Positions 56,533-64,000 of a stretch of 64,000 bases of DNA are shown piece by piece (the stretch's first letter is position 1; every line of letters begins with the position of its first letter). The stretch comes from [Leptolyngbya] sp. PCC 7376 (GTDB lineage: Bacteria; Cyanobacteriota; Cyanobacteriia; Cyanobacteriales; MRBY01): contig NC_019683.1 in the NCBI RefSeq assembly GCF_000316605.1, positions 248,001 to 312,000 of the forward strand. The letters are read 5' to 3'. Made by a program: the position numbers and the translations under genes. Below the pieces are notes generated by a model that saw only the letters and a list, made by a program, of their open reading frames with translations, did no database searches and was not told the DNA's origin.

Positions 56533-58506
56533 ATGGAAAGCTTGTGGAATGATCAGGATGCCGCAAATTATCAGGATGATTTGGGCTTGCGGGTCTATAC
56601 TTCACGATTGTTAGGGCGTGATCCTTCCTTGGTTTTACATGGTGGTGGCAATACATCGGTCAAAATTACTGAGACTAATTTGGTCGGTGAGTCCGAAGAA
56701 ATTCTCTATGTCAAAGGTAGTGGCTGGGATCTCGCAACGATTGAATCGCCTGGTTTTTCACCTGTGCGCATGGCTCATTTATTAAAGCTGGCGAAATTGC
56801 CATCCCTTAGTGACCCGCAGATGGTCAATGAATTAAAAACTCAAATGACCCAAGCCAGTGCGCCATCGCCGTCTGTGGAAACGATTCTCCATGCCATTTT
56901 GCCCTATAAGTATGTGGATCATACCCATGCCGATGCGGTTGTGACGATTACAAATACGCCTGGTGGTCTCGACCGCATTAAATCAATTTATGGCGATCGC
57001 CTGGTGATTATTCCCTATGTCATGCCCGGATTTGATTTGGCACGGGTTTGTGCGGAACGCTTTGCAGCTGAAGCGACAGACCAAACCGAAGGGATGATTT
57101 TAATGAACCATGGTATTTTTTCCTTTGGCGCAACGGCAAAGGAATCCTATGAACTCATGATCGCCTTGGTAAACGAAGCAGAAGAATATTTAAAAAGTCA
57201 ACAAGCTTGGGATATCTCCCATCCAACGACCACACAAGAAGCCAAACCCATCGCTCAACCCCTTGCTCAGTTACGTCATGAAGTATCTGAAGCTGCTGGT
57301 TATCCAATGATTTTGAGATGTGATCGCCACCCAAAAGCCATGTCATTTGCTCAACGGGATGATCTCTCTACTATTTCCCAACAGGGTCCAGCCACCCCAG
57401 ATCATGTGATTCGCACTAAACGTATCCCTTTAATTGGTCGAAATATTACAGCATATACAGCGTCCTATGAGAACTATTTTCAAGTCCAATCCAGTCAAAT
57501 TGTGGCGGACAAAACCATGCTGGATCCAGCCCCCAGAGTTATCCTCGATCCAGAATTAGGACTCTGTAGTGCAGGGCGTAACGCTAAGGCAGCGGCGATT
57601 GTAGCAGATATTTATGACCACACCATGGACATCATCGCCCGCTCAGAAGCATTAGAGAATTATCAAGCGTTACCAGCTAAAGATATTTTTGAGATTGAAT
57701 ACTGGGATTTAGAGCAAGCCAAACTAAAAAAAGGTGGCACTCCAGCGGAATTTACAGGGGAAATTGCCCTGGTGACAGGGGCAGCATCGGGAATTGGGAA
57801 AGCCTGTGTTGACTCTCTATTAAAACGAGGTGCAGCGGTCATCGGCTTGGACATCAACTCAAAGATTGAAACACTCTATGATCGTCTTGATTTTTGTGGC
57901 ATCACCTGTGATCTCACCAATGAGCAGGCGATCGCCACAGCCTTAGAAACAGCGATTCAAACCTTTGGTGGCTTAGATATGCTGATTCTCAATGCCGGGA
58001 TTTTTCCAGCAAGTGCCCCGATCACGTCCCTGACAACCGAGAGTTGGCGACAGGTCATGGACATCAATCTTGATACTAATCTGGTGCTATTACGAGAATG
58101 TCAACCTTTTCTGAAGCTTGCGCCCAATGGTGGTCGAGTCGTGGTGATTGGCTCAAAAAATGTTCCAGCTCCTGGCAAAGGTGCAGCAGCTTACTCCGCT
58201 TCAAAAGCAGCCCTTACACAACTTACACGGGTTGCAGCCCTCGAATGGGGTGGCGATCGCATCCGTATTAATTCCCTCCACCCCAATGCCGTTTTTGACA
58301 CCGGGATTTGGACAGAAGAAGTGCTGGCAAATCGCGCGAAAGCCTATGGTTTAACTGTCGATGAGTACAAAACGAATAATGTCTTAAAGGTTGAGATCAC
58401 AAGCCATGATGTCGCTGAATTCGCCGCAGAAATGTGTGGGGTCTTATTCTCCAAAACAACCGCGGCCCAAGTCCCCATTGATGGCGGCAATGAGCGCGTC
58501 ATCTAA
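56533..58506 (+). CDS. Bifunctional class II aldolase / short-chain dehydrogenase
   Basis: A 657-residue fusion protein of the rhamnulose-1-phosphate aldolase/alcohol dehydrogenase type. The N-terminal half (1-400) is a class II aldolase: HGGGNTSVK, the VDHTHADAVV metal-binding histidines and LMNHGIFSFG. The C-terminal half is a short-chain dehydrogenase: VTGAASGIGKA (cofactor), LILNAGIF, SGSKN-type turn, then YSASKAAL with the catalytic Tyr and Lys. Related fusions act in L-rhamnose or L-fucose breakdown; the substrate here is unknown, and no sugar pathway gene is adjacent. The frame opens at TTG 56503, but ATG 56533 is more natural. Confidence 0.92.
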   Translation: MESLWNDQDAANYQDDLGLRVYTSRLLGRDPSLVLHGGGNTSVKITETNLVGESEEILYVKGSGWDLATIESPGFSPVRMAHLLKLAKLPSLSDPQMVNELKTQMTQASAPSPSVETILHAILPYKYVDHTHADAVVTITNTPGGLDRIKSIYGDRLVIIPYVMPGFDLARVCAERFAAEATDQTEGMILMNHGIFSFGATAKESYELMIALVNEAEEYLKSQQAWDISHPTTTQEAKPIAQPLAQLRHEVSEAAGYPMILRCDRHPKAMSFAQRDDLSTISQQGPATPDHVIRTKRIPLIGRNITAYTASYENYFQVQSSQIVADKTMLDPAPRVILDPELGLCSAGRNAKAAAIVADIYDHTMDIIARSEALENYQALPAKDIFEIEYWDLEQAKLKKGGTPAEFTGEIALVTGAASGIGKACVDSLLKRGAAVIGLDINSKIETLYDRLDFCGITCDLTNEQAIATALETAIQTFGGLDMLILNAGIFPASAPITSLTTESWRQVMDINLDTNLVLLRECQPFLKLAPNGGRVVVIGSKNVPAPGKGAAAYSASKAALTQLTRVAALEWGGDRIRINSLHPNAVFDTGIWTEEVLANRAKAYGLTVDEYKTNNVLKVEITSHDVAEFAAEMCGVLFSKTTAAQVPIDGGNERVI

Positions 58507-58895
58507 TAGCATCCTGGTTTTATTAATTGACGAATAAACCTCCAATCGATGCGAATCTCAACATCTAGAGGAAGTAGTGCCACTTCTAGATGTTGAGGTT
58601 ATCAGAAGGCCGAAGATATAGACCCAATAGCTGTAAGATGACACCTAGCTTTATCGCCGTATTTCCTGACAACATCCACGTCATTCTCAGCCCTTTTGAT
58701 TGCGGATTAACGTCTCCATAAAAATTACATCTCACAATAAATCCTGCGCTAAAGTATCGAGATAGGTATAACAAAATATTCAAGTCGTTAATCGTTTGAG
58801 CCCATCAGTTTGACGGTGAGCGGCACAATCATCGAATCACCATTACAGCCAGTAGTGCAAAACATCAGATCTGCTCTCAGTCTGGGGACTTGATT
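58507..58895. other. Intergenic region, 389 bases
   Basis: Contains a hairpin after the aldolase gene (see 58557-58597) and then A/T-rich sequence with a minus-strand frame of 65 codons (58586-58783) that has no recognisable features. The ribosome-binding region of the histidine kinase (TGGGGACTTGATT) is at the end. Confidence 0.5.
58557..58597 (+). terminator. Hairpin after the aldolase-dehydrogenase gene
   Basis: CTCAACATCTAGA (58557-58569) pairs with TCTAGATGTTGAG (58585-58597); further pairing of AAGT and ACTT shortens the loop. It lies about 50 bases after the stop. There is no T-run, so it may instead protect the 3' end of the RNA. Confidence 0.55.
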
Positions 58896-60341
58896 ATGGA
58901 AGACCAACAAATACAAAATCTCCCCTCAGATGAGGCCATGGCTCGCTTAGAACAAGAGCTATCCCAAGCGCGAGCCAAAATAGCAGCGCTCGAACAAGCT
59001 CGTACGGAAGAAAAAAACAAACGCGAGCAAATCGAATTTGAGCTAAAAAACTCGCAACAAATGTTGCAACTCGTGATGGATACTCTACCGGAAACGATTT
59101 TCTGGAAAGACTTAGATTCCGTCTACCTCGGTTATAACCAAAACTTCGCAAATGATGCAGGCTTAACGATTCCTGGAGAAGCCCTAGGGAAAACAGACTT
59201 TGATATGCCCTGGACCACAGAAGAAGCCGAATTTTATCGGGCTTGCGATCGCCGCGTCATGTTATCAGACCAACCAGAGTTTGGCATTATTGAACCTCAG
59301 CTCAATAGCAAAGGCGAACATACTTGGGTAGAGACAAATAAAGCCCCTCTTCGCAACGTTAATGGTGAAATAATTGGAATTTTAGGCACTTATCACGACA
59401 TCACCGAGCGTAAACAAGCCGAACTTTCCCTACAAAAACTCAATCAACAGTTAGAGAAACAAACAACTGAGCTCGCCGCCACACTAGAGCAACTCCAGCA
59501 ATCCCAACTACAACTAATCCAGCGGGAAAAGATGTCAGCCCTCGGAAACCTCATTGCTGGGGTAGCCCATGAAATAAATAATCCAGTTGGTTTTATTTCC
59601 GGCAATCTCGAACCAGCTCAAGAATATGTCCAAGATTTATTCGAATTGCTAGATTTATATCAAAATGCTTTGCCGGAGCCGAGTGAAGAAATTATCGAAA
59701 AAATCGAGACTATCGATTTAGAGTATATCCAGGCTGATTTCCCCAAAGTTTTGAACTCAATGGGTGAGGGAATTAAGCGCATTGCCAATATTAGCAAGGG
59801 TCTCAGAACATTCAGCAGAGCTGATACTGAAAATCGCATTCTGTTTCAATTGCATGAAGGATTAGACAGTACAATCCTGATTTTGCAACATCGGCTAAAG
59901 GCCAATGAGGAACGCCCAGCAATCGAAGTTGTTCGGGACTACGGCAAGGAAGTGCCAGCGCTAAACTGTTTTCCGGGACAGATGAATCAGGTTTTTATGA
60001 ACTTACTCGCTAATGCCATCGATGCCCTAGAGGAGTCTAATGAAGGTAAGGGTTTCGCAGAGCTCGAATCGCAACCGAATCGTCTGACCGTTTCAACGCG
60101 TTTCTCTTCGGCTCAGGATTCGGTGACAATCAAAATTCAAGATAATGGCATCGGTATACCAAAAGACATCCAAAATCAGATTTTCAACAATTCATTCACC
60201 ACAAAAGATGTTGGTAAGGGGACAGGCTTAGGGTTGGCGATCGCCCGACAAATTATCGTCGATAAACATGGCGGCACACTCACATTCAATTCTTCCTCAG
60301 AACAAGGCACCGAATTCGTGATCAAGGTTAATGTGGCCTAA
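58896..60341 (+). CDS. PAS-domain sensor histidine kinase
   Basis: A 481-residue soluble kinase. An N-terminal coiled coil (about 10-60) is followed by a PAS domain (60-175; NQNFANDAGL, the LGTYHDITERK exit), a second coiled segment, a dimerisation/phosphoacceptor helix with His225 in GVAHEINNPVGF, and an ATP-binding domain with the N-box NLLANAIDAL, DNGIGIP, F-box FTTKDVGKGTGLGLAI. No transmembrane region or receiver is present and no regulator gene is adjacent, so its partner is elsewhere. TTG 58890 is in frame, but ATG 58896 is preferred. Confidence 0.95.
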   Translation: MEDQQIQNLPSDEAMARLEQELSQARAKIAALEQARTEEKNKREQIEFELKNSQQMLQLVMDTLPETIFWKDLDSVYLGYNQNFANDAGLTIPGEALGKTDFDMPWTTEEAEFYRACDRRVMLSDQPEFGIIEPQLNSKGEHTWVETNKAPLRNVNGEIIGILGTYHDITERKQAELSLQKLNQQLEKQTTELAATLEQLQQSQLQLIQREKMSALGNLIAGVAHEINNPVGFISGNLEPAQEYVQDLFELLDLYQNALPEPSEEIIEKIETIDLEYIQADFPKVLNSMGEGIKRIANISKGLRTFSRADTENRILFQLHEGLDSTILILQHRLKANEERPAIEVVRDYGKEVPALNCFPGQMNQVFMNLLANAIDALEESNEGKGFAELESQPNRLTVSTRFSSAQDSVTIKIQDNGIGIPKDIQNQIFNNSFTTKDVGKGTGLGLAIARQIIVDKHGGTLTFNSSSEQGTEFVIKVNVA

Positions 60342-60357
60342 ATATAAACAGCAGTAT

Positions 60358-61287
60358 TTAGCCAATCAATGTTTGATGTAATGCCCGCCTGTAATCAGGA
60401 TCAAGAAATTTCTTTTGCAATAGCTGCCATTCTTGCCAGAGCGATCGCCGTTTGCAGTTGAGCTGTTTAGAAATTGTTGGCAGTTTTTTACTGAGAGGCT
60501 GCTCGAAATGCTGCTGCAAAAAACAAGTGAGCACATCTAAATCCTGAAATTCACCAATAATGCTTTGCACCTGTTTAATTTGCTTGAGATCTCGTTTATA
60601 AGCTTTGCCATAGAACGACAAAAATAGCTCTCGATTGTAGCGCGATCGCTTGGCGACTTTACGGAGATTATGAAGATATTTACTGTGCTGAGCAAAGAGC
60701 TTATTGAGCTGAGCCGTCGTCGCTTTCTTCAGACTAATACCAACCCGCCAGCCAGGATGCATTAATAACGTCGCAAGTTGTGGCAACAATAAATCAGGCA
60801 AAATTAGACGAATATCAACAGCGGCGATCGCCTGATATTTTGGTTTCTCCAACCAGCCCTGTAGTTGCGATTTTAACGTTTGGTATTTACCAGAGAGAAG
60901 AAATGCTTTCGTAGCCTTAAATTGCTGTTGTCTCTCCTGTTTTAGGACTGCAATCAAATCTCCTAGACTTTGTTTTTCTGATTTCGGCAAGTCACCATCT
61001 GCAAGCTGAGTCAACGTTTCGAGCATGACATCACAATCCCGCAACCGACCAAGAAAACGACCACATTTCGCAATTTTTCGTTCGGTAATCGCGCAATCTA
61101 ATGCCGCATTAAATCCAGCAAAAACACTCCGAAGCCGCCTGAGATTAACCCGCATTTGATGCAGATCTTCAGGATCCTTATCCTCTAAAACCGCACCCTC
61201 ATACCGAAAAACTTGATCCGAACTTTTGGCGATCGCCTGATATGCCCAATCCCCAAACGTTTTTGGTGTCGTTTTGCGAGCAACCAT
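60358..61287 (-). CDS. CHAD-domain protein
   Basis: A 309-residue, Lys/Arg/His-rich helical protein of the CHAD (conserved histidine alpha-helical) family. The sequence LHQMRVNLRRLRSVFAGF is the family opening, RFLGRLRDCDVMLETL follows, and a second half repeats the plan with HNLRKVAKRSRYNRELF. CHAD proteins bind polyphosphate and are often found near polyphosphate genes; none is adjacent here. Four HIP1 sites occur in 0.93 kb. It is convergent with the histidine kinase, 16 bases apart. Confidence 0.92.
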   Translation of the reverse strand: MVARKTTPKTFGDWAYQAIAKSSDQVFRYEGAVLEDKDPEDLHQMRVNLRRLRSVFAGFNAALDCAITERKIAKCGRFLGRLRDCDVMLETLTQLADGDLPKSEKQSLGDLIAVLKQERQQQFKATKAFLLSGKYQTLKSQLQGWLEKPKYQAIAAVDIRLILPDLLLPQLATLLMHPGWRVGISLKKATTAQLNKLFAQHSKYLHNLRKVAKRSRYNRELFLSFYGKAYKRDLKQIKQVQSIIGEFQDLDVLTCFLQQHFEQPLSKKLPTISKQLNCKRRSLWQEWQLLQKKFLDPDYRRALHQTLIG

Positions 61288-61729
61288 TATCTTTTCGCAT
61301 GGTTAGTTCTTCTTTGATCTTAGAGAATAACCAAGGACATTTAGGCAACTTTTTACGCCTCTTAATTATTCGACCCCTTGCAAAGAAAATGTCAGGATTG
61401 GTGAGCCAAGTCAGTATTCCAGATGAATCATCATTTTCCTTCGATAAGCTTTGTGTTAAGCGGTATTGAACATGTTGTTTAGTTCTTCGACTCCTTGAAG
61501 AAATTTCTCCCTTCGTTCAGATAGAGAGACGACTTCTCCCATTTGACGGCGAGGCCTGAGAAAATCATTCACCTCATCAAAAGCCTGACAGAATCTCTAG
61601 GCTGATTCAAACAATATCAGACAGTCACATTCAAACCTATTTTGACAACTCAGTTCTGAAAGAAGCTCTCAAGCTGATGTGGGGGAAATCAGCGTATCTT
61701 GCTCAGGGGTCAGTTCGCCTAAATGTCAG
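61288..61729. other. Intergenic region, 442 bases
   Basis: This spacer lies between the CHAD and GGDEF-EAL genes, both on the minus strand. It has no HIP1 site, no credible frame (the longest plus-strand frame, 56 codons from 61300, lacks any family resemblance) and no strong inverted repeat. I see nothing definite in it; the CHAD gene promoter should lie near its low end. Confidence 0.5.
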
Positions 61730-63994
61730 CTATTTCTTAACACCTCTACCATAATCTAAGGCGAACTGGCTTGCATCGACTGGTTTTCCAAACAGATACC
61801 CTTGCCCAGTGCTACAACCGATTTTTAGCAAATAATCCACTTGTTGTTGAGTCTCGATTCCCTCTGCTACTGTCGTCATGCAAAATGCATCCGCTAGACC
61901 AACTATAGTTTCTGCCACGGATCTGTCTGCGGCTTCACTTGGGATCCCCTGAAGAAAACTGCGATCGAGTTTCAGAGTTGTAAATGGCATTGATTTCAGA
62001 AGTGCTAAAGAAGAATAACCTGTTCCAAAATCATCAAGAGATAAGTTTACGCCAATATCACGTAGCTGTTGTAGTGTCGTTCTAGTCTCATTGAAATCCT
62101 TAGCCAGCACAGCTTCTGTTACCTCCAACGTCAAGAAATCTGCTTGCATATCTGTTGTGCTAAGCGCACTCTTAACAAGTTCTACTAGATTTCCTCTAAT
62201 AATCTGCTCAACTGACACGTTAACAGAAATGTAATCGAGTTCCATTCCTTCATTTAGCCAACTGCTGAGTTGTTTACATGCTGAGACTAAGACAAACTGA
62301 CCAATTTCAGAGATTAGTCCTGTCATCTCAGCTATTGAAATCAGTTCTTCGACAGATACGCCAGATAACCCTGGATGATCGCAACGAAACAAAGCTTCCG
62401 TGCCGATAATCTTCTTAGATGCTAAATCTACCAGTGGCTGATAGTGGATCTTAACCAATCCATCACGCAATGATTCACGAAGAAAATTCTCTGCGCGTAT
62501 TGTTTTATTAAAATTGTTTTCAATGTCGGCGGAATAGAAGATTCTAGTATTCTTACCTGATGTTTTGCCTGAATATAATGCGATATCCGCTTTTCGAAGC
62601 AACTCAGTAGCATTATTCCCGTGGTCAGGGAATATGGAAAATCCAATGGTAGCCGTTACATAAATGTTGCTATCTTTTATCTGAAATGAGTCAAGAAAAG
62701 CATTGTTTATGGCTGTGATGATAGTCGTCAATGTTTGATGAAGGCTGTTATCATTTCGGCCTTTTACAATTACGACGAATTCGTCACCACCAAATCTTGA
62801 CAAGGTGTGACACTCGGCGATTTGAGCTTTAAGTCGCTGAGCAACTAAAACTAGTAATTCATCACCGAAGATATGACCTTTACTGTCATTTATTCGTTTA
62901 AAGTTATCAATATCTAAGAATAAAACATAAAATTTACGTCTTGATGCACCTTGCTCGTTTATGCAACGATTAATTTCAGATAACAGACCTCGTCTGTTTG
63001 GTAAATCAGTTAGCTCATCGTGAGTCGAACGGTATTCGAGTTGTGCTTCATTCTCTTCTCTAACTCTTATTTCATTCTTTTTCTGGTTTAGTTCACGCGT
63101 CAATATATATAACAGTAGTGTCAGTAATATTAATGCTCCTGTCCCATAAGTAAGCGAGACTTCTACCCATGCTGGTAATGGGGGCTTAGTCAAATCACCG
63201 TACCACTTGTTCACCAGATCAAGGTATTGGGTTCGATTATTATTCTTGAAGTCCTTTAATGCCTCAGATATCTGAACGGCAAATGTTAAACCACGCTTTT
63301 TTGATACCGCGAAATGCCCGGTAGTATGGGCATACTGCATCCGAGTATCCTTGAGATCGAACTCGCGTGCATAATAGCTGCCAGCGATTTCTTCTATTGC
63401 TACAGCATCTGCTGTTCCATTGGCGACAAGCTGCATTGCCGATCGTGTGCCGTTTGCCGTAATAAAGTCTGTCTCTAGACCAAGCTTTTGTGTAAGTTCC
63501 CTGAATTTTTCACCAAAGTAGTCGTCTTTAATTACGGCTACACGCAATCCCTTCAAGTGAAATGGAGAGTCAATATCATTGTCCTGATTAACAAACACAC
63601 CTCCCCATGCTATGACGATGGGCTCATTTACAATAAATACATCATCGCGGTCTCGATTCACATACGGAAAATGAATATCCAATTCACCGCTCTTTAGCTG
63701 AGCACCCAGTTCTCTTGAAGTCCCTTCGACTCTTACAATGCGCCAGTTTTTGTCTTCTTCAAGATACTCAAGCAAATCAACTATGAATCCTTTTGTCTCA
63801 CCATCCTGATCCTTGAATGAGAACGGCCAACCTGAATCCTCTACTCCAATGCGGATAATATCTTGTTCGCTATTGGACTGAGCGATTTGGGTTAGTGTAT
63901 GTCTTAACAAAAGCAAGCAACATAAAACTAACAGGATTCTTCGTAAGAAGAACGAACAACTATTATTTTGAAGCCTAGCTAATACTAATTTCAT
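61730..63994 (-). CDS. Periplasmic-sensor GGDEF-EAL cyclic-di-GMP protein
   Basis: A 754-residue membrane protein predicted to make and/or degrade cyclic di-GMP. Order: a signal-anchor (about 15-40), a periplasmic SBP_bac_3-type solute-binding domain (45-270; IIRIGVEDSGWPFSFKD), a membrane helix (about 280-305), a GGDEF domain with intact GGDEF at 402-406, and an EAL domain with EAL at 533-535, DDFGTGYSSL, KLDRSF and AEGIET. Both active sites look intact. No HIP1 site occurs in 2.3 kb, unlike neighbours. The solute-sensor GGDEF-EAL architecture is common in gammaproteobacteria, so transfer is possible. Confidence 0.94.
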   Translation of the reverse strand: MKLVLARLQNNSCSFFLRRILLVLCCLLLLRHTLTQIAQSNSEQDIIRIGVEDSGWPFSFKDQDGETKGFIVDLLEYLEEDKNWRIVRVEGTSRELGAQLKSGELDIHFPYVNRDRDDVFIVNEPIVIAWGGVFVNQDNDIDSPFHLKGLRVAVIKDDYFGEKFRELTQKLGLETDFITANGTRSAMQLVANGTADAVAIEEIAGSYYAREFDLKDTRMQYAHTTGHFAVSKKRGLTFAVQISEALKDFKNNNRTQYLDLVNKWYGDLTKPPLPAWVEVSLTYGTGALILLTLLLYILTRELNQKKNEIRVREENEAQLEYRSTHDELTDLPNRRGLLSEINRCINEQGASRRKFYVLFLDIDNFKRINDSKGHIFGDELLVLVAQRLKAQIAECHTLSRFGGDEFVVIVKGRNDNSLHQTLTTIITAINNAFLDSFQIKDSNIYVTATIGFSIFPDHGNNATELLRKADIALYSGKTSGKNTRIFYSADIENNFNKTIRAENFLRESLRDGLVKIHYQPLVDLASKKIIGTEALFRCDHPGLSGVSVEELISIAEMTGLISEIGQFVLVSACKQLSSWLNEGMELDYISVNVSVEQIIRGNLVELVKSALSTTDMQADFLTLEVTEAVLAKDFNETRTTLQQLRDIGVNLSLDDFGTGYSSLALLKSMPFTTLKLDRSFLQGIPSEAADRSVAETIVGLADAFCMTTVAEGIETQQQVDYLLKIGCSTGQGYLFGKPVDASQFALDYGRGVKK

Positions 63995-64000
63995 TGAGCT

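Noticed and set aside
58586-58783. Minus-strand frame of 65 codons after the aldolase gene
   Set aside because: It overlaps the hairpin at 58557-58597 and shows no recognisable sequence or coding bias.
61300-61469. Plus-strand frame of 56 codons between the CHAD and GGDEF-EAL genes
   Set aside because: No ribosome-binding site, no known family, and typical of chance open frames in this spacer.
1-64000. CRISPR arrays, tRNA or rRNA genes
   Set aside because: No regularly spaced direct repeats, cloverleaf-like sequence with a T-arm GGTTC motif, or rRNA-like stretch was seen in the spacers that I read.

Overview
The window looks like chromosomal DNA of a cyanobacterium. The palindrome GCGATCGC (HIP1) recurs throughout, and the genes include the phycocyanin chromophore lyase CpcT, a type I polyketide olefin synthase (Ols), cyanobacterial class III nucleotide cyclases and a linked urease/urea-transporter locus. 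The Ols domain order matches the 1-alkene synthase known from Synechococcus sp. PCC 7002, which points to that marine/euryhaline clade (Picosynechococcus and relatives such as Leptolyngbya sp. PCC 7376). The clade assignment is inference. I saw no rRNA, tRNA, CRISPR array or intact insertion sequence.

Layout. 1-8.1 kb: coiled-coil protein, two class III cyclases, a cyclophilin, a Uma2-type nuclease, a small relic of a cyclase gene and a broken CHAT-AAA gene. 8.2-12.2 kb: cpcT, recN and a DECD-box RNA helicase. 12.2-24.2 kb: ordinary housekeeping and envelope genes (TPR protein, M48 protease, DUF2470 protein, epimerase, HNH protein, AI-2E-type permease, response regulator, lipA, S-layer-like protein, MscS channel). 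24.5-29.5 kb: an exported Gln/Pro-rich protein of unknown role, ftsH, yidD, an alpha/beta hydrolase and a response regulator. 29.9-38.0 kb: the 2708-residue olefin synthase. 38.0-40.7 kb: an RlaP-type nucleotidyltransferase and purH. 40.8-44.6 kb: a probable defence/stress island, bordered by a 28-bp perfect inverted repeat, in which a NACHT NTPase is translationally coupled to an MntA-HepT (MNT-HEPN) pair. 44.8-56.2 kb: urtEDCBA and ureCFEDGBA, all on the minus strand. 56.5-64 kb: an aldolase/dehydrogenase fusion, a PAS histidine kinase, a CHAD protein and a periplasmic-sensor GGDEF-EAL protein that contains no HIP1 site.

How genes work together. The urea block is a complete route: UrtABCDE imports urea, and UreABC with the nickel-insertion chaperones UreDEFG hydrolyses it to ammonia and CO2. 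Ols activates a fatty acid, extends it once, reduces it, sulfates it and releases a terminal alkene from one polypeptide. The MntA-HepT pair is a known antitoxin/toxin module, and its coupling to a bacterial NLR-like NACHT protein is the best candidate here for an undescribed composite system. A fusion of the urea-transporter ATPase UrtD to a TerB-like domain is the other notable architecture.
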